Origin: Dehalococcoidia bacterium
Lineage (GTDB): Bacteria; Chloroflexota; Dehalococcoidia; Bin125
Length of the DNA: 64,000 bases
Reading direction: 5' to 3'
Assembly: GCA_022825265.1 (NCBI GenBank)
Contig: JAJDXE010000015.1
Coordinates: forward strand, 70,468-134,467
The position numbers were made by a program, and so were the translations under genes. Shown piece after piece: positions 25,507-33,390 of the stretch. The first letter of the stretch is position 1; each line of letters starts with the position of its first letter. A model generated the notes under the pieces. The model saw only the letters and a list, made by a program, of their open reading frames with translations. It ran no database searches and was not told the origin of the DNA.

Positions 25507-25550
25507 CTATAGTGAAAGGAGGTCGCGTGTTCGTCATGCGCGACGCGTGA
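25507..25550 (+). promoter_or_regulatory. Possible leader peptide region with a perfect Shine-Dalgarno
   Basis: CTATAGTG (25507-25514) is followed at once by AAAGGAGGT (25515-25523), a full match to the anti-Shine-Dalgarno, then GTG at 25527 opening a seven-codon frame (MFVMRDA, stop at 25548-25550). This could be a leader peptide or a remnant of a lost gene. No attenuator hairpin is obvious. Confidence 0.25.
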
Positions 25551-25625
25551 GCGCCCCGGGAAGCCGGAGGCCGCCCCGACCACGAAAGGACCATCCGCGC
25601 CGTGGACTGCATCGCCCGTCGATCG

Positions 25626-25776
25626 CCGATCAAGCCCGATCAGTTCCGATCGAACTCGACGAAATCCGATCGAATCCGATCGAATCCGATCAAACCTGAA
25701 CAATTCCAACCCTGAACGAGGCTAAACCCGACTGAACAGGGCTAAACATGACTGAACAAACCTGAACAACCTGAAC
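25626..25776. repeat. Helically phased array of about 15 short motifs with 10-base period
   Basis: CCGATC occurs at 25626, 25646, 25666, 25676 and 25686 with a variant at 25636 (CCGATC in cCCGATCAG) and a decayed copy at about 25656. Then CTGAAC or CTAAAC occurs at 25696, 25712, 25722, 25732, 25742, 25752, 25762 and 25771. Nearly all steps are exactly 10 bases, one turn of DNA. The unit drifts from CCGATCGAAT to CCTGAACAA. A period of 10 is not a multiple of three and no frame here is supported as coding. The array starts about 325 bases before ctaA and ends about 175 bases before it. Confidence 0.8.
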
Positions 25777-25951
25777 ACGGATCCCCAGTGTTTTGCAGGA
25801 GATCAGGTCCTCGATAGCCCCATAGAAAATTTCTGGCTGAACAACCGAACACTCCCACGCGAGTCCCAAGCTGTTCGCCGATACGCTGCGAGGTGCGACA
25901 CTTAAGCACGCAACGCCGACTTGGGTTAGTCGGCGACCAGAGCGGCCGCTG

Positions 25952-27019
25952 ATGGCATCGATGACCAGATGGACCAGGTTCCAGCGTGTCGGTCTCGGAC
26001 TGGTGATCGGTCTGCTCGTGCTGACCGCGCTGGGCGGCATCGTCCGCGTGACCGGTTCCGGGCTCGCCTGTCCCGACTGGCCCGGCTGCTACGGCGCAGT
26101 CATTCCCTCCGGCGACTTCGGCGAGTTCGCCGCGCACCAGGTCTGGCTCGAATGGACGCATCGGCTCGTCGCCGCGATCATGGGTTTGATCATCCTCGGC
26201 TACGCCGTCGCCGCATGGCGCCGATACCGCGACCGCACCCGAGTCTGGCTGCCCGCCGTCCTCTCGATCCCGTTCCTCGCCCTCCAGGTCGTCCTCGGCG
26301 GGCTGACCGTGACCGAACGGCTCGAGGAAGTGATCGTCACGCTGCACCTGGCGACCGCCATGCTGATCTTGATGCTGGTCGCTTTCTCCTGGCTGGGCTC
26401 CTTCCAGTGGCGCGTCGTCACTAGCGACGACGAAGCGCCGTTGGGAACGGACTCCCCCTCCCAGGCCCGCAGCTACGCCCGGATCGCCTTGCTCACCGCA
26501 CTCCTCGTCTACACAGTCGTCGTGGTTGGCTCATACGTCACCCACGTCGGCGCAGGACCCGACGCCGGCGCGCACGTTGGACCCGGCGGAGCCGCCTGCG
26601 GAAACAACTGGCCCTTCTGTTACGGAGGACTCTTCCCCGACGGCGAGTACGCTCAATGGAATATGGGACACCGATTCCTGGTGCTGTTCGGAGCAATCGC
26701 CCTGTTCGCCGCCTCGATGGGCGTCGTCATGCTGCGACCCCGGGCACGCGGTCTGACCTTCATGGTCCACGGAGCGACGACGCTCTACGTCGCGCAGATC
26801 TTCATCGGAGCGGCGATGATCTGGATCAACTTCGACGCCTGGGCGAGAGCCTTGCATCTATCGATGGGTTCGATCACCTGGCTGCTGGTCTCCGGAGCCG
26901 CCCTGATCGCGATCTATCGAGCCGGAGGACTGCGAGCCCACGCACCATCTGCGAGCGACCTACAGCCTGTCGGCGTCGCCGACGCCAACGTCTCGGCAGA
27001 GAGTGAGAGCAACGGATGA
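25952..27019 (+). CDS. ctaA: Haem A synthase (CtaA/COX15)
   Basis: A 355-residue, eight-helix membrane protein that oxidises haem O to haem A for the oxidase encoded upstream. Motifs are GGIVRVTGSGLACPDWPGCYG (given in part: the Cys pair in GLACPDWPGCYG), the haem-ligand His in LEWTHRLVAAIMG and VTLHLATAM, then the second-half repeat with GPGGAACGNNWPFC, NMGHRFLVLFG and LHLSMG. The paired Cys residues match the type with a disulfide. ATG 25961 is an alternative start. The stop overlaps the ATG of ctaB. Confidence 0.95.
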   Translation: MASMTRWTRFQRVGLGLVIGLLVLTALGGIVRVTGSGLACPDWPGCYGAVIPSGDFGEFAAHQVWLEWTHRLVAAIMGLIILGYAVAAWRRYRDRTRVWLPAVLSIPFLALQVVLGGLTVTERLEEVIVTLHLATAMLILMLVAFSWLGSFQWRVVTSDDEAPLGTDSPSQARSYARIALLTALLVYTVVVVGSYVTHVGAGPDAGAHVGPGGAACGNNWPFCYGGLFPDGEYAQWNMGHRFLVLFGAIALFAASMGVVMLRPRARGLTFMVHGATTLYVAQIFIGAAMIWINFDAWARALHLSMGSITWLLVSGAALIAIYRAGGLRAHAPSASDLQPVGVADANVSAESESNG

Positions 27020-27954
27020 CCGAACGTCCGCTCACCCTCCAACGACCGGCAACGCTGCCCAGTTCGCCCAGTTCACGTAGCGCGATCGAGTTGGCGCGCG
27101 GCTTCTGGGACCTGACCAAGCCGGGAATTATCGGCCTGCTCTTGGTCACCACGGTGCCGACCATGATCGTCGCCGCGGATGGTTGGCCAAAGGGCAACTT
27201 CGGAGAAGGTCTCGTCCTGATTCTGCTCACCTTGCTGGGTGGCATCCTCACCGCCGGCGGAGCCAACACCTTCAACCAGTGGTTCGACCGCGACATCGAC
27301 GCGATCATGGATCGCACAGCCGACCGTCCGCTCCCGGCCGGCGTCATCCAACCCTGGCAAGCGCTCGCCTGGGGAGTGCTCCTCGCGACGGTCGGTGGCA
27401 TCCAACTGGCGCTGACGGTCAACCTGCTCGCCGCCCTGCTGGCCGAGGCCGCGGTGCTCTTCTACGTCCTCGTCTACACGGTCTGGCTCAAGCGCTCGAC
27501 CACCCAGAACATCGTCATCGGCGGCGCCGCCGGATCAATCCCGCCGCTGGTCGGCTGGGCAGCCGTCACCGGCGAGGTCACCTGGACCCCGTTCATCCTG
27601 TTCCTCGTCATCTTCATGTGGACGCCGCCGCACTTCTGGGCCCTGGCGCTCAAGTACCGCGACGACTACGCCAAAGCCAACGTGCCCATGCTGCCCGTCG
27701 TCTCCGGAGAGCGCGAGACGCGCAAACAGCTCCTGATCTACTCGGTCGGCCTGGTCGCCGTCAGCCTCCTCGGACCGCTCGGCGGACACCTGAGCTGGTG
27801 CTACGAGACCACCTGCGCCATTTCCGGCGCAATCTTCATCTGGATCGCCTGGCAAGTCTGGCGAGAGCAAGCCCCGCCGATGCGCCTCTTCTTCGCCTCG
27901 ATCGCCTATCTCTTCATTATCTTCGCCGCCGTCGGCCTCGACGTCCTGGTCTAA
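27016..27954 (+). CDS. ctaB: Protoheme IX farnesyltransferase (haem O synthase)
   Basis: A 312-residue UbiA-family prenyltransferase that attaches farnesyl to haem B to give haem O, the substrate of CtaA. The prenyl-diphosphate site is NTFNQWFDRDIDAIMDRT (N-x3-D-x3-D form), with the second Asp-rich region in KYRDDYAKANVPMLPV and the family segment YTVWLKRSTTQNIVIGG. About eight or nine membrane helices. ATGA overlap with ctaA implies coupled translation. Its stop overlaps that of the convergent lipoprotein gene by four bases. Confidence 0.96.
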   Translation: MTERPLTLQRPATLPSSPSSRSAIELARGFWDLTKPGIIGLLLVTTVPTMIVAADGWPKGNFGEGLVLILLTLLGGILTAGGANTFNQWFDRDIDAIMDRTADRPLPAGVIQPWQALAWGVLLATVGGIQLALTVNLLAALLAEAAVLFYVLVYTVWLKRSTTQNIVIGGAAGSIPPLVGWAAVTGEVTWTPFILFLVIFMWTPPHFWALALKYRDDYAKANVPMLPVVSGERETRKQLLIYSVGLVAVSLLGPLGGHLSWCYETTCAISGAIFIWIAWQVWREQAPPMRLFFASIAYLFIIFAAVGLDVLV

Positions 27955-28835
27955 CGGGAGGCGGCATCGACAGCCGCATCCAACTCCGACCCATCCACCA
28001 CGATCTCAAACCGAGCAGCGATCACCCCGTCTCCGTCAACAACGAAGAACTGAGGCTCCGCCTCAATCGACCAGGCCTCATTGGCGGCATCGATCAACGC
28101 CTGGAGCGCTCCCGACCGGGGACGGCCAAACGGCTCGACATGAATCACTTCGATCGCGCCCCGAGCAAGAACGTCCGCAGCCTGCTCCAGCGCCCTGGCG
28201 CAGGCCAGCCGACCCGCGCAGCGCTCAGCCGAACCCCAGACGATCAGGAACGGTTCACCAGCGGCGATCAGTGCAGACGCCGATCGCTCGTACATGGCCA
28301 GCGCCTCTACCGGAGTTGGCGCCATCCGCTCCAGCACGCCGTCCGCGATGGTCGGAGTTTCGATCGTCGGCGCGGAATCGCCCCGCGCAAGCCCCCTGGC
28401 TTGGCCACGAACGATGAACGGCAAGCGAGGCGTGCTTTCAGCCGTTCCATCCGCCAACTCGACCGTGATCGCAATCGCCCACTGACCCGCCGCGCCGAAC
28501 GGCGGTTGATCGGCAATCAGATAGCGAAGGCCCTCAACCCCGATCTGCTCGAGCTCCGCCTCCGAGTGGAACTTGATCCCGCCTTCGGTCGGCTCGAAGT
28601 AGCGGATCAGGAACGACGCGCCGTCGTCGAACTTGGGCTGCACATCCTGCTCGAGCAGGATCAGGACCAGCCGCGGCACATCCACGTAGACATCGGACGA
28701 CTCGATCACCGGCACGAAGTCGGCTTCCGAGGCGGTCACAACAACGCGGTCCTCCGACTCGCCGCATGCCGCGACGAACAGCGCCGCAACGACGAGCCCG
28801 AGCAGGATCAGTCCTAATCTCACGCTTCGGCTCAT
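27951..28835 (-). CDS. Lipoprotein with a possible thioredoxin-like C-terminal domain
   Basis: A 294-residue predicted lipoprotein: hydrophobic signal then lipobox VAAC (Cys24). The C-terminal half (about 190-290) has alternating strand and helix segments (GEPFLIVWGSAERCAGRLACARALE, then IEVIHVEPFGRPR, then PQFFVVDGDGVIAARFE) suggestive of a thioredoxin fold, with Cys at two positions seven residues apart rather than CxxC. Placement beside the cox assembly genes and this fold would fit a Sco-like role, but the CxxxC copper motif is absent, so I do not assign it. Start ATG 28835 overlaps nothing and lies four bases after the exporter permease stop. Confidence 0.7.
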   Translation of the reverse strand: MSRSVRLGLILLGLVVAALFVAACGESEDRVVVTASEADFVPVIESSDVYVDVPRLVLILLEQDVQPKFDDGASFLIRYFEPTEGGIKFHSEAELEQIGVEGLRYLIADQPPFGAAGQWAIAITVELADGTAESTPRLPFIVRGQARGLARGDSAPTIETPTIADGVLERMAPTPVEALAMYERSASALIAAGEPFLIVWGSAERCAGRLACARALEQAADVLARGAIEVIHVEPFGRPRSGALQALIDAANEAWSIEAEPQFFVVDGDGVIAARFEIVVDGSELDAAVDAASR

Positions 28836-28839
28836 CTGC

Positions 28840-29631
28840 TCACGCCGCCCGAGGTGCTCGCCGCAGTCCGACCGCAAACAGCAGGACCGCCAGCCCGCCG
28901 AGTACCAGTCCGTCAATCAGCGGCCCGATCAGCCCGTCCGGCGAATCGGCGTAGGAGGCGTAATGCAACAGGTCGACGGCGTAGGTCAGCGGATTCGCGT
29001 AACCGATCACCTCCAGCCAGGTCGGCACGGCGTCCAGTGGAAAGAACGCGCCGGAGAGGAAGAACAGCGGGAAGAGGACCAGGTTCATGATCAGATGAAA
29101 GCCCTGCATCGTCTTGATGCGCACGGCCAGGAGCAGTGACAGCCCCGAGAGCATGAAGTTGAGGGCGAGAATCGTCACGACTACGGTCGCAACCCCGCCC
29201 AGCCATCCGAACTGCCAGGCCAGGTCGATGCCGGGAATCACGACCGCCAGCACGAGCACGGCCAGCGCCTGGATCGTCCCGATCAGGATCGCCCCCAGCG
29301 CCTTGCCGAACAGGATGGTCTGAGCGCTGTGCGGCGAAGCCAGCATGGCCCGCAACAGGCCGCTCTCCCGATCGCGATAGAAACCCGCGCTGGAGAAGGT
29401 CGAGGAAAACAGCGCCGTCATCGCAATCATGCCCGGCGCCAGGAACGACGTGTAATCGCCATCGATAATGCGTGGCGAAGTCGGCGACAGGCCGCTCGAC
29501 ACACCGGTGCCCAGCAACGCCAGCAGCATCAGCGGAAACAGCAAGGACGAGTACAGCTGCGACCTCGACCGAGCTACCGCACGCAGGTCGCGACTGAGCA
29601 GCGCGAAAGAGGCGTAGGCCGCGTCGATCAT
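28840..29631 (-). CDS. ABC-2 type transporter permease
   Basis: A 263-residue six-helix ABC-2 permease. It has an N-terminal RDLRAVARSRSQLYSSLLFPLM segment (first helix), FLAPGMIAMTALFSSTFSS, the typical RDRESGLLRAMLASP cytoplasmic loop, and FFLSGAFFPLDAVPTWLEVIGYANPLTY late in the protein. The family exports drugs, lipids or polysaccharides, or assists cytochrome maturation. ATG 29631 overlaps the ATPase stop (ATGA), forming a two-gene exporter. The downstream lipoprotein is probably in the same transcript. Confidence 0.92.
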   Translation of the reverse strand: MIDAAYASFALLSRDLRAVARSRSQLYSSLLFPLMLLALLGTGVSSGLSPTSPRIIDGDYTSFLAPGMIAMTALFSSTFSSAGFYRDRESGLLRAMLASPHSAQTILFGKALGAILIGTIQALAVLVLAVVIPGIDLAWQFGWLGGVATVVVTILALNFMLSGLSLLLAVRIKTMQGFHLIMNLVLFPLFFLSGAFFPLDAVPTWLEVIGYANPLTYAVDLLHYASYADSPDGLIGPLIDGLVLGGLAVLLFAVGLRRAPRAA

Positions 29632-30593
29632 TCCGAGTCCCCAGCAGCGCTGTTCAGCGGACGACCGACGATCTGGAACCACGCATCGCGCAAGCTGGAC
29701 TCGCGAATCCTGACCCCTGAGATTTGTGAGCCGTACTCCTGAAACAGGCGAGGGACGATCTCAGCGGAGTTCACGACCGAGAGCAGCAGTTGATCTTCAG
29801 CCCGCAGGACGGTCCCGACGCCATCCCAGCTTCCAATCTCCGCGACATCTTCTTGCGCCGCATTCGGCCAATCCAACTCCAGGGCGTCGTGGAGCAAACC
29901 GGCCGTCAAGTTGGACGGCGTGTCCTCCGCCACGATTCGGCCCTCGTTGACGATCACCACCCGGTCGGCATTGGACTCTGCCTCCACGGTGTCATTCGAG
30001 CACACCACCACCGCTGCCCCATCCGAGATTCGTTCGTGCAGCGTGTCCCAGATCGCACGACTGGACTCCGGATCAAGCGCCAAGGTCGGCTCATCGAGCA
30101 GCAGAAGGTCTGGTTCATGGAGCAGGGCGCGGGCGATGTCAAGTCGGCGCCGCAACCCTCCGGACAACGTCTCGCAACGGTCATTGGCACGCTCGCCGAG
30201 TCCGAGCGATTCGAGCAGTGTGGCGCAGCGTCGTTTGAGTGATGAGCCTTTCAGACCAAACAGTTGGCCATGCAGGCGCAGCGTCTCGCGCAAGGTCATC
30301 AGATCGTCGGTGCTGGGCTCCTGCAGCACGAGACCAATCCGGCGTCGCGCCTCCCGACCATGCGGGCCGCCGAAGATCGTGACCTCGCCCGCTTGCGGCG
30401 AAATCTCGCCGCTGAGCATCTTCAGGATCGTCGACTTGCCGGCTCCGTTCGGCCCCAACAGCGTGACGACTTCGCCGCCCTCAACCGCCAGGTCGATCTC
30501 GGCAACACCACGCCCGCCCGGCCACGCAAACGCGGCCCCGCTCAACTGAGCGGGGAGCGCGGAATCCGGAGCTTCAGACCCTGGGTCAGGCAC
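29628..30593 (-). CDS. ABC transporter ATP-binding protein
   Basis: A 321-residue ABC ATPase pairing with the adjacent permease. Walker A is LLGPNGAGKSTILKML, Q-loop VLQEPSTDD, signature LSGGLRRRLDIARALL, Walker B LLLLDEPTLALDP. The usual switch His is replaced: after Walker B, VVVCSNDTVEAE has Asn-Asp where most have (T/S)H(D/Y), which could affect hydrolysis. A C-terminal extension of about 90 residues resembles the accessory domain of daunorubicin-resistance type ATPases. I chose GTG 30593 because it gives a native N-terminus and leaves 67 bases to the divergent nadE. Confidence 0.9.
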   Translation of the reverse strand: MPDPGSEAPDSALPAQLSGAAFAWPGGRGVAEIDLAVEGGEVVTLLGPNGAGKSTILKMLSGEISPQAGEVTIFGGPHGREARRRIGLVLQEPSTDDLMTLRETLRLHGQLFGLKGSSLKRRCATLLESLGLGERANDRCETLSGGLRRRLDIARALLHEPDLLLLDEPTLALDPESSRAIWDTLHERISDGAAVVVCSNDTVEAESNADRVVIVNEGRIVAEDTPSNLTAGLLHDALELDWPNAAQEDVAEIGSWDGVGTVLRAEDQLLLSVVNSAEIVPRLFQEYGSQISGVRIRESSLRDAWFQIVGRPLNSAAGDSE

Positions 30594-30660
30594 AGCTCTG
30601 AGTCTATCTGGGGTGCGATACGCTGCGATCCGTCGAACGGTACGCAGCTCAGGAGACTCT

Positions 30661-32385
30661 GTGCGACGCCTGCGCGTGGCATTGGCGCAAATCAACTCGA
30701 CGGTGGGCGACCTCGAGGGCAACGCCGCCAGGATCATCGACCGCATCCGCGAAGCCGAGGCGCTGGGCGCCGACCTCGTCGCCTTTCCCGAGCTCTCCCT
30801 GACCGGATATCCGCCCGAAGACCTGGTCCTGCGACGTGGGTTCGTCGAGGACAACCTGGCGATGCTTGAACGAGTCAGCGAGGCGACTCGTGGTTTGCAT
30901 GTCACCGCGATCGTCGGCTTCGTCGACTACGCCCACGACATCTTCAATGCCGCCGCCGTCATCCACGATAGCCACATGGCCGGCGCGTACCACAAGCAGT
31001 ACCTGCCCAACTACGGCGTCTTCGACGAGGCGCGCTACTTCCGTCCGGGACAAGGTGTGCAGCTCTTTGACATCGCCGGAGCCCGAGTCGGCGTGACCAT
31101 CTGCGAGGACATCTGGTACTCCTCCGGCCCGATGCAGGATCAGTGCCTGGCCGGCGCAGAAGTCGTCGTCAACATCAACGGCTCCCCGTTCCACGCCGGC
31201 AAGTCACAGCAGCGCGAGCAGATGCTCGCCACTCGCGCCGCCGACAACGCCGTGCTCACGCTCTATTGCAACCTCGTCGGCGGACAGGACCACCTGATCT
31301 TCGACGGCGGCTCGACCGTCTACGGCCCCGGCGGCGACCTGCTTGCGCGCGCGCCAATGTTCCGCGAGCACCTGCTCATCGCCGACCTCGACGTCGAGGA
31401 AGTCCGCCAGACCCGCCTCCACGATCCACGCCTGCGCCGCTTGCCGCAGACACAGGCAAATCTCACCGAGGTTTCAGAGGAACTGGAAACCGACCGCGGT
31501 CCGTTGGTCGCTTCAAGCATTACCGACGCGCTGCCGAACGACGAGCAGGTCTACGAAGCGCTGGTTCTCGGCACGCGCGACTACGTCCACAAAACCGGTT
31601 TCGAGGATGTCGTCATCGCCCTGTCCGGCGGCATCGATTCCACCCTCACAGCCGTCATCGCCGTCGACGCGCTCGGATCGGAGCACGTGCGCGGCGTCTC
31701 GATGCCCTCGCGTTACTCCTCCGAAGGCAGCGTCGCCGACGCTCGCGCGCTGGCCGACAATCTCGGCATCCCCATGGATGTGCTGCCGATCGAGGGACCC
31801 TACCAGTCCTATCTCGACACCTTGGCCCCGCTCTTCGAGGGTCTGCCGCAGGACGTCACAGAGGAAAACCTCCAGGCGCGGATTCGAGGCGTGCTCATGA
31901 TGGCGATCTCGAACAAGACCGGCGCGCTGGTGCTGACCACCTCCAACAAGAGCGAGTCGGCCACCGGCTACACCACGCTCTACGGCGACATGACCGGCGG
32001 ACTCGCCGTGATCCAGGACGTGCCCAAGCTGCTCGTCTACAGGCTTTCCGAGCTGGTCAACGAGCGCGCCGGGCGCGAGGTAATCCCGGTCGCCGTCCTG
32101 ACCAAGCCGCCCAGCGCCGAACTGCGCCCCGACCAGTTCGATGAGCAGTCGCTGATGCCCTACGACCAGCTCGACCCGATTCTGCAAGCGTTTGTCGAAG
32201 AAGACCGTTCGCTCGATGAGATCGTCGCGGCCGGCTTCGACGAGCCGGCCGTCAAGCGCGTGATGTCGTTGGTCACCGGCGCCGAGTACAAGCGCCGCCA
32301 GGCCGCGCCGGGACTCAAGATCACCCCGCGAGCCTTCGGCCGCGACCGACGCTTCCCAATCGCCAACCGCTACCGCGGCTTCTGA
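30661..32385 (+). CDS. nadE: Glutamine-dependent NAD(+) synthetase
   Basis: A 574-residue two-domain enzyme that amidates NaAD to NAD. The N-terminal nitrilase-type glutaminase has the triad E44 (VAFPELSLTGY), K112 (YHKQYLPNYG) and C148 (TICEDIW), releasing ammonia from glutamine. The C-terminal synthetase has the ATP-pyrophosphatase loop SGGIDS at 322-327 and the NAD-binding segment TTSNKSESATGYTTLYGDM. Length matches the family. GTG 30661 is set by AGGAG ten bases upstream. Divergent from the ABC exporter. Confidence 0.96.
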   Translation: MRRLRVALAQINSTVGDLEGNAARIIDRIREAEALGADLVAFPELSLTGYPPEDLVLRRGFVEDNLAMLERVSEATRGLHVTAIVGFVDYAHDIFNAAAVIHDSHMAGAYHKQYLPNYGVFDEARYFRPGQGVQLFDIAGARVGVTICEDIWYSSGPMQDQCLAGAEVVVNINGSPFHAGKSQQREQMLATRAADNAVLTLYCNLVGGQDHLIFDGGSTVYGPGGDLLARAPMFREHLLIADLDVEEVRQTRLHDPRLRRLPQTQANLTEVSEELETDRGPLVASSITDALPNDEQVYEALVLGTRDYVHKTGFEDVVIALSGGIDSTLTAVIAVDALGSEHVRGVSMPSRYSSEGSVADARALADNLGIPMDVLPIEGPYQSYLDTLAPLFEGLPQDVTEENLQARIRGVLMMAISNKTGALVLTTSNKSESATGYTTLYGDMTGGLAVIQDVPKLLVYRLSELVNERAGREVIPVAVLTKPPSAELRPDQFDEQSLMPYDQLDPILQAFVEEDRSLDEIVAAGFDEPAVKRVMSLVTGAEYKRRQAAPGLKITPRAFGRDRRFPIANRYRGF

Positions 32386-32392
32386 ACCTCGC

Positions 32393-33370
32393 ATGGCCGC
32401 CGCTGAGACTGCTGACTGGGAAGCCCTCGCCGAACGGATCAGCGCCCGGCAGCGAGGCCGCGACTCCCTCGTACGCGGCGTCGCCGTCATCGGCGACTAC
32501 GCCCGCAACCAGGCCTGGGAAGGCTCACTGCTACAGATTCTGCTCTTCCGACACCGCAACGACCCACTGATCGACGAAGGCGGCGTGGTCGAAGAGAACG
32601 GCATCCCAGTCACAGTCGACTCGATCACTTCTGGCTCATTGGTCGAACTGGAGGAAATGCTCCACGTCGAGCCCCTGGCGGGCAATCTCGCCGACATGCG
32701 CACGTTGCGTATGGCCGACCCGACCCTGCGCGACATCCTGGCAACCTTCCGCGACCGCTACTACTCAGCCGAGGGTCGTCAATCCCGAGCTGCGCGGTCG
32801 CTGCAGCGAGCCCGTGTTGCGCTGGACGACTACGAGTCGACCGGGCGGCCAATCGAGGCGATCGAGGCTGTCCGCTCAGGGATCTTCCCTGCAGTCAGCG
32901 CGATGGTCGGAGAGCCGATCGATTTCCTGCGCATGCCGCGTCGGCTGCGCGCCGCCGGTCGCTTGCTCAAACTGACGAGCCTCTGGCCCGACATCAGCGA
33001 AGCGCTCCGGTTGCAAGCAGAGGCAGATCTTGCGCAACGCTGGTCGGATGTTGAAGCGTTGCACTCGCTGGCGATCTCTCACCTTGACGCCAGGATGCCC
33101 GAAGTCGGCGCTGCGCTGGTCCCTCGGCTGGAGCGGGCGCTCATCCCTGCTCGGCGAGGCAGTGAAGCGCTCAGCGCCGCCGGAGACCGGTCAGGCGCTG
33201 CCTGGACAGTCCTGTCGGCCGCGGCCGAGCTGGATGGCGTGGTCGAGGCCGCATCGCCAGGTTGGCGAGAGCGAGACGACTACCGCCGTCGATCCAAAAC
33301 CGCCTACGGCGAGCCATCCGTCGCAACCCTGCGACACGTTTGCGTGGCGATTCAGTCCCGGATGGCCTGA
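32393..33370 (+). CDS. Protein of unknown function with a weak nucleotidyltransferase-like N-terminus
   Basis: A 325-residue protein with no clear family. The N-terminal stretch VRGVAVIGDYARNQAWEGSL resembles the GSxxRG loop of minimal nucleotidyltransferases, but the downstream DxD is not obvious (the region reads LLQILLFRHRND), so the active site may be lost. The next segments (GIPVTVDSITSGSLVELEEML) fit the NTase-type strand/helix order seen in aminoglycoside nucleotidyltransferases. The rest is Arg/Ala-rich and helical. It begins eight bases after nadE and is probably co-transcribed with it. Confidence 0.7.
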   Translation: MAAAETADWEALAERISARQRGRDSLVRGVAVIGDYARNQAWEGSLLQILLFRHRNDPLIDEGGVVEENGIPVTVDSITSGSLVELEEMLHVEPLAGNLADMRTLRMADPTLRDILATFRDRYYSAEGRQSRAARSLQRARVALDDYESTGRPIEAIEAVRSGIFPAVSAMVGEPIDFLRMPRRLRAAGRLLKLTSLWPDISEALRLQAEADLAQRWSDVEALHSLAISHLDARMPEVGAALVPRLERALIPARRGSEALSAAGDRSGAAWTVLSAAAELDGVVEAASPGWRERDDYRRRSKTAYGEPSVATLRHVCVAIQSRMA

Positions 33371-33390
33371 AAGCCATGTAGCCGCGAGCG

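Larger units (their letters stand above)
25343..25951. other. 610-base noncoding gap between ctaG and ctaA
   Basis: No credible long reading frame was found here. From left to right it holds a CTCTCCC/GGGAGAG repeat element (25385-25421), a CTATAGTG with a perfect Shine-Dalgarno and a tiny reading frame (25507-25550), and a 10-base-period array (25626-25776). The rest up to ctaA contains isolated motif copies CTGAAC at 25837 and CCGAAC at 25845. The gap probably contains the ctaA-ctaB promoter, but I cannot place it. Confidence 0.7.

Noticed and set aside
25626..25776. CRISPR array
   Set aside because: The 10-base spacing and absence of 25-40-base repeats with unique spacers exclude CRISPR; no cas genes are near.
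27951..28835. Sco/SenC copper chaperone
   Set aside because: No CxxxC copper motif; the Cys spacing is different, so only a loose thioredoxin-like label is justified.
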